A stretch of 64,000 bases of DNA from contig NW_021167089.1 of NCBI RefSeq assembly GCF_003711515.1, positions 379,296-443,295 on the forward strand. The letters are read 5' to 3'. Below, piece after piece: positions 23,299 through 34,300 of the stretch (within the stretch, counting starts at the first letter, position 1; every line of letters starts with the position of its first letter). The position numbers were made by a program, and so were the translations under genes. The DNA comes from Sodiomyces alkalinus F11 (taxonomy: Eukaryota; Ascomycota; Sordariomycetes; Glomerellales; Plectosphaerellaceae). Under the pieces are notes generated by a model. That model saw nothing but the letters and a program-made list of their open reading frames with translations. It searched no databases and was not told where the DNA came from.

Positions 23299-26200
23299 AT
23301 GAAGCAACGCTTCTCATCTCTCGATGTCAAGGTTTGTCCCGCGACTCCCCCCTTCGAGCTCAACAATGGGAGAAAAGCAGGGTCTGCTTTATGCTAACTG
23401 GAAGCTTACTACTCCGCAGGTCATCGCCCACGAGCTCCAAGAGAGCCTCGTCTCGCTACGACTGGCCAATGTCTACGACCTTTCTTCCAAGATTCTACTC
23501 CTAAAGTTCGCCAAGCCAAACAATAAGAAGCAACTTCTCATCGACTCGGGCTTCCGCTGCCACCTCACAGACTTTGCGCGCACTACTGCCGCGGCCCCGT
23601 CCGCTTTCGTCGCACGTTTGCGCAAATTTCTCAAGACGAGGCGCCTGACCTCCGTTCGCCAGATCGGCACAGACCGTATCATCGAGTTCCGGTTCAGCGA
23701 TGGCCAGTACCGCCTGTTTCTCGAATTCTTCGCCAGTGGCAACGTCATCCTGACAGACGCCGACCTCAAGATCCTCGCACTCCTCCGGAATGTGCCCGAA
23801 GGGGAGGGCCAAGAACCGCAGAGGGTCGGGCTGAGCTACTCTCTGGAGAACAGGCAAAACTACGGCGGCGCCCCCCCGCTGACCGAGGAGCGTCTCAGGG
23901 ATGCGCTGCGCCTCACCGTCGACAGGGCCGCCCGTAAGGCGGCTGCTGCCTCGGGCAAGAAGAGCAGATCAAGACCCGGAGACGAGCTGAGGAAGGGTCT
24001 GGCTACCACGATTACCGAACTGCCTCCGATGCTCGTCGATCACTCGTTTCTCGTCACCAATTTCGATCCCTCCATCTCCCCGGCCGAAATACTAGAAAAC
24101 GACGAGCTTTTGGCCCACTTGCTCCGGGCATTGACCGAGGCGCGGAGGGTCGTCGAGGAGGCTACTACTTCGGAGAAAGCCACCGGGTATATCATCGCCA
24201 AACACAAGAACGGAAAAGCAGAACCCGGAGAGACCCCCGGAGACTCCGCTGACACGGAAATGGCCCGACGGGAGGACCTCCTGTACGAAGACTTCCACCC
24301 GTTCCAGCCGCAAAAGGCCGCCGACGATCCATCGGCGAAGGTGCTCACCTTCGAGGGCTTCAACAAAACCGTGGACGAATACTTCTCCTCCCTGGAGGGC
24401 CAGAAGCTCGAGTCGAAACTCTCGGACCGCGAGGCTGCGGCGAAAAGAAAACTCGAGGCCACGAAGGAGGACCATGCAAAGCGCCTCGAGGGCCTGCAGG
24501 AAGCCCAGACGTTGAACGAACAAAAGGCCGCCGCGATCGAGGCCAATCTCGAGCGCGTCCAGGAAGCCATGGATGCCGTCAACGGCCTTTTGCAGCAGGG
24601 AATGGATTGGGTCAACATCAACAAGCTCATCGAGCGAGAGCAGGAACGGGGCAATCCGGTGGCAGAGATGATCAAACTTCCCCTGCGACTCCACGAGGAT
24701 GTCATCACCCTATTGCTGGGCCGAGAGGAGGAGATGGACGACGACGACATGGACGAGGCATACGAGTCGGGGTACGAGTCGGGGTCCGAGTCCGGCAGCG
24801 AAAGCAGCGACGACGAGGATGCAGGAGCCGGTTCAAGAGGCGCCGATAAGCGGCTTCAGGTCGACGTCCACTTGAGCCTCTCCCCGTGGGCCAACGCCAG
24901 AGGATACTACGAACAGAGACGTACGGCGGCCGTGAAACAACAGAAAACGCTGCAGCAGTCGGGAGTGGCGCTGAAGAACGCAGAACGCAAGATCGAAGAG
25001 GACTTGAAGAAAGGCCTCAAGCAAGAGAAGGCAGTCCTGCAGCCCATCCGGAGACAGATGTGGTTCGAAAAGTTCATCTGGTTCATTTCGTCCGACGGGT
25101 ACTTGGTCCTCGGCGGCAAGGACGCGCACCAGAACGAGATGCTGTACAAGCGGTACCTGCGGAAGGGGGACGTCTACTGCCACGCCGACCTCCACGGCGC
25201 AACGTCGGTGATCGTGAAGAACAACCCGAAAACCCCCGACGCGCCGATCCCCCCCGCGACGCTGGCGCAGGCCGGCATGGTGGCCGTCTGCAGCTCCAGC
25301 GCATGGGATTCCAAGGCCGGCATGGGCGCTTGGTGGGTCCACGCCGATCAAGTGTCCAAGTCCGCGCCGAGCGGGGAGTACCTCCCGGTCGGCAGCTTCA
25401 CGGTGCGAGGGCAGAAGAACTTCTTGCCGCCCGCTCCGCTGCTGCTCGGGCTGGGGGTCCTGTTCAGGATCAGCGAAGAGAGCAAGGCCAGGCACGTCAA
25501 GCACAGGCTGCGCGATGATGCGGATAGCGTGGCAAGTTCCGCCCCGCAGGAAAGCATTCCCGAGACCACCATTCCGTCGGCAGCGTCGACCAGCGCCCAG
25601 GAGGCCGGAGATGATGAGAGCATGGATGAACAGTGGAGCGGCGATGAGGAGGAGGAGGAGGAGGAGGACAGCGCCCCGCGTGACAATCCTTTGCAGGGAC
25701 GTAATAACGACGACGAAGGAGACGAGGCGGGAGAAGGTGAACCGTCGGAAGACCCAGCTCCGGTTCAGGAGATGGGGCGGTTGGAGGTTTCAGGGAAACC
25801 ATCTGAGCCCAACAAGCCGGATGTCGAGGAGGAGGAGTCTGTTAAGAAAGAGCTCGCCGAACGAGTAGGTGACGGGGATGGCGCGGATGATGGAGACGAC
25901 AGCGACGCCGTCGAAGATGGCGACGGTGCAACGGAACGCACCGCTACCGAAGGACAAACGATGACGGACGAAGGGCCTTCGGCACCAGCAAGCTCTCGTG
26001 GCGGAAGCTCGACCCCGGCGAACACGAAGAAACCGCAAAAGCGAGGGCAAAAGCGCAAGGCCAAGAAGATGGCGACCAGGTACAAGGACCAAGACGAAGA
26101 GGACCGGCTGGCGGCGCAGGCGTTGATAGGCGCATCCAAGGGCAGGCAACGGGCCGAGGCGGAAGCCAAGGCGAAGGCGCAGAGGGAAGCGGAGCTGGCG

Positions 26201-26740
26201 GCGCAGAAAGAGAGGCGGCGGGCACAGCACGAGCGTCGGAAGAAGGAGACGGCGGAACACGAGGAGGTGCGGCGGCTGATGCGGGAGGAAGGGGTGGAGG
26301 TGCTGGAGGCCGACGAGGAGGAGAAGACGACGGCGTTGGACGACCTGGTGGGGACGCCGCTGCCGGGAGACGAGTTGGTCGAGGCGATCCCCGTGTGCGC
26401 GCCTTGGAACGCGATGGCTCGGTGCAAGTACAGGGTCAAGATGCAGCCGGGGGCGTTGAAGAAGGGCAAGGCGGTCAAGGAGATCTTGGAGAGGTGGAAG
26501 GCGGATTCGGGGAGGAAAGGGGCATTGGACGAGCGGGCGCAGGACACGGAGCGGATGTGGCCGCGGGAAGTGGAGCTCATCAAGGGGTTCAAGGCGGAGG
26601 AGGTTATCAACGTGGTGCCGGTGGGTAAAGTGAGGGTCATGATGGCGGGAGGCAGTGGAGGTGGTGGAGGCGGCGGCGGAGGTGGAAAAGGGGGCCAAGG
26701 AAAGGGAGGTAGGGGTGGGAAGGGGTCGAAGAGGAAGTAG
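23299..26740 (+). CDS. rqc2: Rqc2/Tae2/NEMF, ribosome quality control subunit 2
   Basis: Binds stalled 60S ribosomes with peptidyl-tRNA, recruits Ltn1 and directs C-terminal Ala/Thr (CAT) tailing. Exon 1 is 23299-23331 (MKQRFSSLDVK), intron 23332-23419 (GTTTGT...CGCAG), exon 2 is 23420-26740, giving 1117 residues. NFACT-N covers roughly residues 1-330 (VIAHELQESLVSLRLANVYD; LLIDSGFRCHLT). A coiled coil follows near 340-410, with GMDWVNINKLIE just after. An acidic Ser/Glu/Asp patch lies at about 450-480. NFACT-R (DUF814) is at about 547-695 (MWFEKFIWFISSDGYLVLGG; HADLHGATSVIVKN; AWWVHADQVSK). A long acidic linker is followed by the NFACT-C block (CAPWNAMARCKYRVKMQPG, about 1000-1085). The tail is Gly/Lys-rich. 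The start is set by the conserved N-terminus. Confidence 0.95.
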
Positions 26741-27333
26741 GAAGCGACCATGGGAGGGAGGTCAGGTTATGCACTAGGAAGGGAAAGCGAGGGGATTTAA
26801 CCCGGACAGCCTTACTCGGTACATTGCTAAAAGATATGTCACCATCTATATATGAGGTATATATATACATGCGTATGTTCTACGCCCAACTTCTTGACCT
26901 TTTTCCGGGACTGTCAAGTAATTAGTATCGGTAGAAGAACCCACCGTGACCTGTGTTAGTTTCTGTATTGGCTGGGCATGCATGTACCCGGCAGTTCCTT
27001 GACAAGAGCACCAGATTTGTCGAGTCCTTCCGGCGTTTAACAGCGTTTGTGGGGCCGATCAGACGGTGCACATCCGGAGCGGAGGGGCGGGGCACCGGTG
27101 TACTGTGTGTGTACTTGGTACTAGATGAAGCGACGGCAGTTGCGGGCACTTGCGTCTCGGGTAAGTGATGCATGACGAGGGACGGAAAAGTCTCAACTAA
27201 GTCTTTTTATCCGAGAAGCTCCTGATTCAGTATATATGGGTTGTGAGGCGAGTAGGATTGGTTATTCATAATGCGATGAGTAACGGATGGAGTAGGTATA
27301 TGAAATAGTCCGGTGTCCGGCGTTCCCTCACCG
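26741..27333. other. Convergent 3' region between the Rqc2 and NADAR genes
   Basis: No gene is seen. TATATA-rich sequence at 26845-26870 may belong to the Rqc2 gene 3' end. Confidence 0.55.
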
Positions 27334-27990
27334 TCAACTCCCGTCCTGCCGTCTAAGCATCGTCCTCACGTCCATCAAAGCCTTCCCGAGCAAATTCAAC
27401 CCCCAATCCTCCCTCGTCACGTTCTCGGCATCGCGTTCCTTGTAGCCGATGCCCCAGACGGGATCAAACGGCGACGCTTCCACCAGCTCCGTCTCCCCCG
27501 TGGCGAGCAGCAACTCCTTCAGACCGGCTTCGGAGACGGCACGCGTAAACTTGAACAGGTTACCGCGACGGACGATGGCTTCGCGATGTTCTCGCCACGT
27601 CGACTCGGAGAAGTTGGATACCTTGCGGCCGAGGTCTTTTGCTTGGCGGGGGTGTTTCGCCGTGAGGATTCTATGGGCTGAGGCGGCGTCTTTGAAGAGA
27701 AGCGCCTTGTGGTACATCATGTAGCTATCCCCGCCCCCGGCCCTTCTTGTTAGATTTTTCATGTCGTCTAGCACTGGAGTTGAAGAATGAGAGGTCTTTT
27801 GAACGCACTGTTCTGCTGTAAAGTACACCTTATTCGGATCCTCCTCGTCGCGAAACGGACAGAAGTACCACTGGGACAGCCAACGACCGACCACTTCCCC
27901 CAACACGGGCCAGACGGCGTATTCAAAGCCCAAGGTGCCAGTAAAAGCGCCCGGCGATGAAGATGGCGGCCTTTTCCCGACAAACTCAGA
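27334..27990 (-). CDS. NADAR/YbiA-like domain protein (DUF1768)
   Basis: NADAR proteins are N-glycosidases acting on ADP-ribose-type or early riboflavin-pathway intermediates. Exon 2 (27724-27334) and exon 1 (ending at 27809) are joined through an 84-nt intron with donor GTGCGT, a perfect CTAAC branch site and acceptor GATAG; the junction restores the diagnostic FTAEHYMMYHKALLF. Further motifs are WLSQWYFCPF, NFSESTWREHREAIVRRGN, LLATGETELVEASPFD and WGLNLLGKALMDVR. The domain is complete. The start is unresolved: the exon-1 frame is open back to 27990 after a TGA, but contains no ATG. A CTGAG acceptor-like site at 27985 suggests a missing small first exon. The next minus-strand gene stops only 67 bp upstream. 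Confidence 0.8.
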   Translation of the reverse strand, partial: SEFVGKRPPSSSPGAFTGTLGFEYAVWPVLGEVVGRWLSQWYFCPFRDEEDPNKVYFTAEQCVQKTSHSSTPVLDDMKNLTRRAGGGDSYMMYHKALLFKDAASAHRILTAKHPRQAKDLGRKVSNFSESTWREHREAIVRRGNLFKFTRAVSEAGLKELLLATGETELVEASPFDPVWGIGYKERDAENVTREDWGLNLLGKALMDVRTMLRRQDGS

Positions 27991-28057
27991 TCATTGGAAA
28001 TAAATAAGAAAATAAATAAATAAATACATAAATAAAGAAATAAAGAAAAGATGATGC

Positions 28058-28703
28058 CTATGGAGGCGGCGGCCGGTGCTGCATGTGCGCCTGCCCATAC
28101 TGCTGCGACGAGGACGAGGAAGTCTGCGGTCGCATGAGCGGGTTATACCGCGGGTCATTAAGGTAAGGCGTGACGGTCTGGTCAATGACCTCGGTAGTCT
28201 TGTTCAGCCACTTCTTCGCCTTGGCGCTTCCGAAAAGCCTACTGCTGCTGGTGCTGGTGCTGCTGCTGGTGCTGCTGCTGTCCATTTTTGACGGCACGGA
28301 CGGCGGCGGCAAGTGCGTCGGCCTAGGGGGACCCCCGTAGGTGGCCGGATTGTAGACTGGCTGCTGGAGCTGGATCGGCGAGGGCGGAGGTGGTGGGAAG
28401 GGAACGGCCGTCGAGTTGCGGGGCGGGAGAGGTGGGGGGACGGGCGCACCGCTTCCCGGGTGTTGTAGGGGAGAAGCTGGATGCCCCAGCTGCGGGCCCG
28501 GAGGAGGTGATAGTGTTGAGGGCGGATAGAGCGTTTGCTGCTTGGCCGGTGGGCCGGCTGGCGTGGGCGGAGTGGGAGCTTGTTCCGATGCCTGGACTTG
28601 CGGTGTTTGCTGGATATAGGTGGACGTTGACCCCGGCCGGTTGGGGGAAGAAGTGATTACTTGTTCATACGATGGAGGAGGAGAGGTCGGTGTGTTCTGG
28701 TGA

Positions 28704-28768
<65 letters not shown>

Positions 28769-30466
28769 TTGCTGTTTCTGTTGCTGTTTCTGCTGCTGTT
28801 GCTGTTGCTGTTGCTGTTTCTGCTGCTGCTGCTGCTGCGCCGATGGCGGCTGTGCTGGGCCGGGGGAATACGTGGGCCCGGGAGCATACTGCGGGTATTG
28901 GGAAGACGGCGTGGGAGTCGTTGGAACGGCTGGTGAATGACCCAAGGGAGGAACAGCTTGTGGCGACTGGGGGGCATGGGACGGAGGGGGGGAAGATGCG
29001 GGTGGCGCATACTGCGGTTGTGAAACGGGGGGAGTATATTGCGGCTGGGAAACGGGAGGAGCATATTGCGGCTGCGGAATCGGTGGAACCGGTGCTATCG
29101 GTGCTCCATAACTCGCCGAGATCAAGGGGCCCTGAAACGTAGCAGCAGCAGCAGCGGCACCGGTTGCGGAAGGAGGTCGGCAAGGCAAGGTCAAGGTCAT
29201 AGACGGTCCTTGAGGTGTAGCAGGGCCCGGGTTCGGGTTCAGGTTCGGGTTCAGGTTCGGGTTCAGGTTCGGGTTCAGGTTCGGGTTCAGGTTCGGGTTC
29301 AGGTTCGGGTTCAGGTTCGGGTTCAGGTTCGGATTCGGGTTCGAGGGACCGGTCGGAGTCGAAGTCGCGCTCGAAATAGGTGGGGCTGTCGGCGTCGGTG
29401 CTTGCCCCCCCTGCGGGGGAGAAGCCGCGGTCGGGATGTGAGGCCTGAGGGCTTGGGGTGTCGAGTCGAAGAGGATCGGAGCTTGGCCCGTAACGACGTC
29501 GGACCCTCCCCCAGGCCCCGTTTGCTTTCCCTCCCGTCCCTCTTTGCTGCCTCCCACTTTGACGATATTCAGCGGCTTCACGTGGAAAGCCGGATCCTCT
29601 TCAATTCCCTGGTTTTCTTGTCCTCCCTGGTCCTGACCGTGTCCCTGTGCTTGGTCCTTCCCTTGGCCCTGTGCTTGGTCCTTCCCTTGGCCCTGCTCTT
29701 GGCCCTCTCCTTGGCCCTGCTCTTGGCTCTGCCCTGGGCCCTCTCCTTGGCAATGTCCTTGACCCTGTCCCTGGGAGTCCATGTCAGATACTGGACGGGA
29801 CCCAGCATCGTCGGGTAGGAAGAAGCCCCAGGGGTTGGCTTGGATGGGGGAGGCCTCCTGCTGTTGCTGTTGCTGTGTGGTCGAGGTCGGGCTCAGCTTC
29901 GAGGAGTCGGCCGGCTCGGCGGGCATCTCGTAGATTGGGCCATCCTGATTCTGCGACTCGGTGGGTTTGGGCGACCATGTGGACGGCGGGTTTGCCGGGG
30001 TAGTAACGATGGGGGCTTCGAGCTCTGCAACGAATTGCTGCTTCTGCTGCTGCTGCTGCGGCGGCGGGCTAGTGGCCTGGGGTTGTTGGAATGGGTGTGG
30101 TGAAAAAAAGGGCGAATGCGGCGACTGCGGTGACTGTGGTGAATGTAGCGGTGATTGGGTTTGATGAGGTCGCTGGGGTTGCTGGGGTTGCTGGCACTGT
30201 TGATATTGGTACTGCGGTTGCTGATACGGATACGCTTGATATTGTTGCTGCGGTTGATAGTGCTGCGGCTGCTGTGGCCGTTGAGGGCGCTGTTGATGTG
30301 GGGAGTACGGCTGATATTGGGCATTCTGTTGAGACTGATATTGTTGGTACGGATTTTGCGGATGCTGCTGGGGATGCTGCTGAGGAGGTTGACCTTGCGC
30401 CTGATAAGGTCGAAAGGCATAGCCTGGAGCCCCCGACGAATGCTGTCCTTGGCCAGGCGACGCCAT
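28058..30466 (-). CDS. Q/P-rich low-complexity protein with repeat tracts
   Basis: Single-exon frame of 802 residues; the first ATG is at 30466 ([20 protein letters not shown]), as the frame extends further only from non-ATG codons. I do not recognise a known family. It holds Gln/Tyr/Pro-rich sequence, a [11 protein letters not shown] repeat block (residues about 225-285), a tetrapeptide NPNL repeat (about 375-415), a poly-Gln tract (about 540-590) and many poly-Pro stretches. A PPPSYEQ motif near residue 600 matches the PPxY ligand of Rsp5/NEDD4 WW domains. The only non-repetitive block is near the C-terminus: [20 protein letters not shown], then [11 protein letters not shown], the part most likely to be conserved. 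It is predicted to be disordered; a role in condensates or trafficking is speculation. Confidence 0.7.
28698..28842. repeat. CAG/CAA (Gln codon) repeat tract
   Basis: Trinucleotide and hexanucleotide repeats (plus strand CTGTTG/TTGCTG) encoding a nearly pure Gln run broken by Lys codons (CTT/TTT interruptions) within the Q/P-rich gene. Mixed CAA/CAG use suggests selection for the peptide rather than simple slippage. Confidence 0.95.
29230..29340. repeat. 12-bp tandem repeat encoding Asn-Pro-Asn-Leu
   Basis: About nine near-perfect copies of GGTTCGGGTTCA (plus strand) within the Q/P-rich gene; reading minus they encode NPNL repeats. Units are almost identical at the DNA level, so expansion is recent and probably variable between strains. 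Confidence 0.95.
29630..29775. repeat. Imperfect repeat encoding Gly-Gln-rich units
   Basis: Plus-strand CTTGGCCCTGTGCTTGGTCC and related units, encoding alternating Gln/Gly/Glu/Asp ([12 protein letters not shown]) on the minus strand. Confidence 0.85.
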
Positions 30467-31313
30467 GTTGTTGTTGTTGTTGCCCGTTCGTTTCTCCAGC
30501 GCCTTCGATTGAAACAAAGCCGCGGCTCTCGTCCGACTAGGAGAAGGAAGGTGAACGTGGAAAAGAGAGAGGGTGGGACGGAGGAAGGAGAGAGGCGAGA
30601 GGCGAGAGGCGAGAGGTTGTCACGACCTCAGAGGGCGCGGCGCAAACAAACCTCAACCCTTAGACCAGTTCTGGGATGAACAAGATGGGAGAAAAATACG
30701 AGATCAATAAATCGAGGGAGGGGAGGCGGGGAAGTCGGCCTTGATCCCACCCCTTTCACCCTTTCACCCTTTCGCCCTTTCACCGTCTGAAAATTGTCTG
30801 AAGGGCTGAAATCATGGGTACCCCCGAATCGGGCAACGAAGCTAGTCCCGTCTGATAAGTTGATACAAGACTCCCCAGACGCTTACGGGTAAGGTACAAA
30901 CCTGGAAGTTAGGTACCTTAATAAGGCATGTACCTGTACTGTAAGGTACCTTAGCGAGAACCCCTCGGCTCGTTAAGGTAGTCCAGGGCTCATATCATAG
31001 CATAGCCGCCCACCCCCCAGTCAAGTCATATACGAAGTAAATTACACTAAGAAATTGGCTTGCTCAGCCACGCCGCCTTGCAGTCTACCTAGAACTTGGA
31101 AATAATACAGCGTATTCATATGAGACACAACTCTGTGGGCTTAATCATAAAATTGTGCGCCGAGTAATTCGTCGAAAAACATGTTATTCGTCGCTCAGTT
31201 CCATGGTTTGGGTATTGACATTCCATCCACGTGACAACTGCGCGGCACCCGCCCGCTGACCTACCGTACCTACTTCCCAATATCGCGTACTAGCCAACCA
31301 ACCAAAAGAAAAA

Positions 31314-31356
<43 letters not shown>

Positions 31357-31365
31357 ACCAAGCCG
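30467..31365. other. Promoter of the Q/P-rich gene and 3' region of the Rho1 GEF gene
   Basis: No gene. It contains a GAGAGGC repeat (30590-30612), a CCTTTCACC repeat (30755-30785), a dense cluster of the GGTACCTTA-type motif (30890-30955) and the 41-A tract (separate entry). Confidence 0.55.
31315..31355. repeat. Homopolymer of 41 A (T-run on the GEF coding strand)
   Basis: An uninterrupted A-run starting 10 nt downstream of the stop codon of the minus-strand GEF gene, so the mRNA would carry a long U-tract at the very start of its 3' UTR. Confidence 0.9.
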
Positions 31366-34300
31366 TCATTTCTCCGTGTGTCCGTCATTCAGCCTCAACT
31401 CCAGGACAATCTGCGTCCCCGCAATTTCCGGGTGGCTCATCGAAATCTTGACCGTCCCCTTGGACTCCTCCCCGATCTGGCCCGTGCCCTGGTACTGCCC
31501 CCCGACCCAGTTGTTCGCCGCCGACGACGTGCCGCCCGTGGGGCCGCGGACCCCGTAGTCGAGGCACCGGACGTCCCGCCCCGCGATGATCTGCCTTAGT
31601 CGCCCGTTCTCCGCGTTGCGCACCTCCACGTAGTCCTCGTTGAAGAGCAGGAGGTACTGCCCGTACATCGTCGCCGCCCGCGCCTTCTTCTGCTTCCCCG
31701 AGTACTCCATGATGAGCGTCCGGCTGACGTCGCCGTGCTTGTCCACGTACACCGCGCAGTCCTCGTACGCCAGCAGGAACTCCTGGTCGTTGAGCCGGAA
31801 CATCCCCAGCGGCCTCTGGTCCCGGATCCGGTTCGCAATGTTGGCGATCGCCGGTTCTCGGACGTCCGGGATCGACATGGTCTGCTTCTTGTCCAACGTC
31901 AACAACTCGAACCCCCGCGCCGTCGACACCGCAATGTACGACTGGAACAGGTTGAGCGAGTAGCACTCCGTCGGCAGGTAAAACTCGTCGTAGTCCCGGA
32001 AGTACTCCGTCACGCCCCCGCCCGTCTTGCGGCTCCCAAACAGCCCGCGCTTCTTCTCCGACGACTTCTGGAAAACCGGCTCCAGCACCCGGAACGTGTT
32101 GTGCATGCCCTCCCTGCGTTTGTAGAACAGCAGCATCCGGTCCTTCATCTTCGCCGTCGCAAAGAATGCCACGTCCTTTCCGAGTCTCTGCGGCGCCCTC
32201 CTCGGGCTGTCGTGGATCGGTGCCGGGAAACTCGATACCGGCGCTACCACATCGAGTGGGTACCCGATCAGGGACCGGTCTGCAATGATCAGGCAGACCG
32301 AAAACTCTTCAATCACCGTGATCTGCGTCACTTTGTTCACTTGTACCGTCTGAAGGGAAGGGAGAAAACAAGCCCCGTTAGCCAGCGTTCCTTTTTTTTT
32401 TTTTTTTGCCTTGAACCGGCGCATATGCAAAAAAAAGCCAAAGGAGACTTACCCTAGTCCAGCCACGAGGGTCCGTACTATCCGAGATATAGACGCCATA
32501 ATCCGTCCCAATGGCTATGACCGACTTGCCATAGGCCGAGAATCCCGTCGCGCAGTTGACTTGCGCCCTGCACACAGGCGCCGGCCCGCGCCCCGGGCCG
32601 TACACGCTCTCCAGCTCGCGAATCGCCCGGTCCAACGGCGTGCCCCGGACAGGCACGCCGAGCTGCTTGGTCAACGCCGTGGCCGAGTCGTAGGCAAACG
32701 CGCTGTCCGCCAGCACACGAAGCCGGAACGGTTCCGCGTTCTGCGAGAACAGCGCCTTGGCGTGTCTCGTCTTGGCCTCAATCATCTTCCGCACCCAGTC
32801 GCCCCGCTTCTCTGCCGACGACGCAAAAAGGGTATACGTCTCGTGCCCAAGATGCTTGACTCGGAACGGGTATAGGATCTTGTCCTTGTCGTTGGACATC
32901 GTCGGCGTCAACCTATTCATGCTTACCGATCCAATCGATGAGCCCGTCGTCGCGTGCTCGAGGGACGGACGCTCATTCCCGTTCGTCATCTTGTTCAGCC
33001 GCGTGTCGGAGAGTGCGGGCGGCGCATTCCGCGCCAGGGGCGCTTTCTGCTTGGAGATTGGGTCGTCATTGATGCTGTCGAGGAACAAAAGAGGCATCGG
33101 GATAGGCTGAAGAAGAAAAATTGTCAGCAATAGAATTCACAGAAAGCCAAAACAGGTGAAGCGAAGGGAGTCAAGGCGAGTCAGGGGGAAACGGACCTCC
33201 TTGGAGACGTCAAACTTTTTGCCGCCCTTTCCATCTTTCGTGCTCACCGGCTTGGCCAGAATAAGGTAATGGTCAAAGAGGAGAGCGTGCGTATCGACCC
33301 AGCGGACGCCCTTCGATCCCATCCTCTGCAGCTCGCCCTGCAGGATGAGTTCCCGGCCGAGATGATCCAGGTTGAGCACCGAGTGGAACCCCGGCCGGAG
33401 AACAAGCATCGCGTTCAGCTCCATCATCTCCACCTTCTTTTGCATCTCGGCCACCTTCTGGTCGCACTCCAGCGTCACGTTGTGGATTTCCGAGATGGCC
33501 CTGACCAGATTGGCCTTCTCTTCGTTGTCTTGCACCATGTTCTTCTCCACCGTCTGCAGCAGGAACGTGTACCGTTGCAGCCGCGTAATGGGCGCCTTCA
33601 AAAAGTGCGTCCAGTCGAGCCTGGTCGACCGCTTGTGGTTGCGCACCCGGTCGAGAAATTCCTGGAAGATGATGTTGCGATCCGCCTCCTTGCGTACCAG
33701 GTAGGACGCGTGCGGATACTGGGAGGCGTAGTCGATGTAAACATCCCTGGCCTTCCGGATCCACTCCCGGAACAGGTCGCTGAACCCGGTAATAAACGGG
33801 CCCTGCTCCTGTTGCCTGTACTTGAGCTGCGCCAGGAGGTGCTCCTTGTTCGTCGCCTGTACCGCATCGACCTTGCCGAAGACGACGGCAATGAACTTCT
33901 CGACCCTGTTCGGGGCGATGATGGGACTCGGTGCATTCCGGATCTGGTCCCGGTACAGGACCCGGAGAACCTCGAGCTGGTTCATATAACCCTCTTCGCT
34001 CGTCACGATTTCGTGCAGCACGTTCTGTCGCTCAATCTCCTTCTTGGACCTGCCCTCCACGCTTTCCTTGGTCAGCTTATAGAATGTCGCCCAGTCTTCG
34101 GCCTTGACCTCCTCCAGCATAAGCTCGTCCAGATTGGCCTTCTTGAGCGTCCTCATGCAGTGAACGGAGTAACACCGTCCCGGCCCGTCTGGCTGGTGCA
34201 GCTTGGGCGCGTAGCAGCCCGAACCGGTCAGCTGCCACAAGACGCCTGTGATGGACCCTGGGCCGAACTTCACCCACTCCTCTTCGGGGAGGAGGATCCG

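Noticed and set aside
25765..26751. Two long minus-strand frames over the Rqc2 C-terminus
   Set aside because: Antisense shadows of the acidic, GAG/GAC-rich coding sequence.
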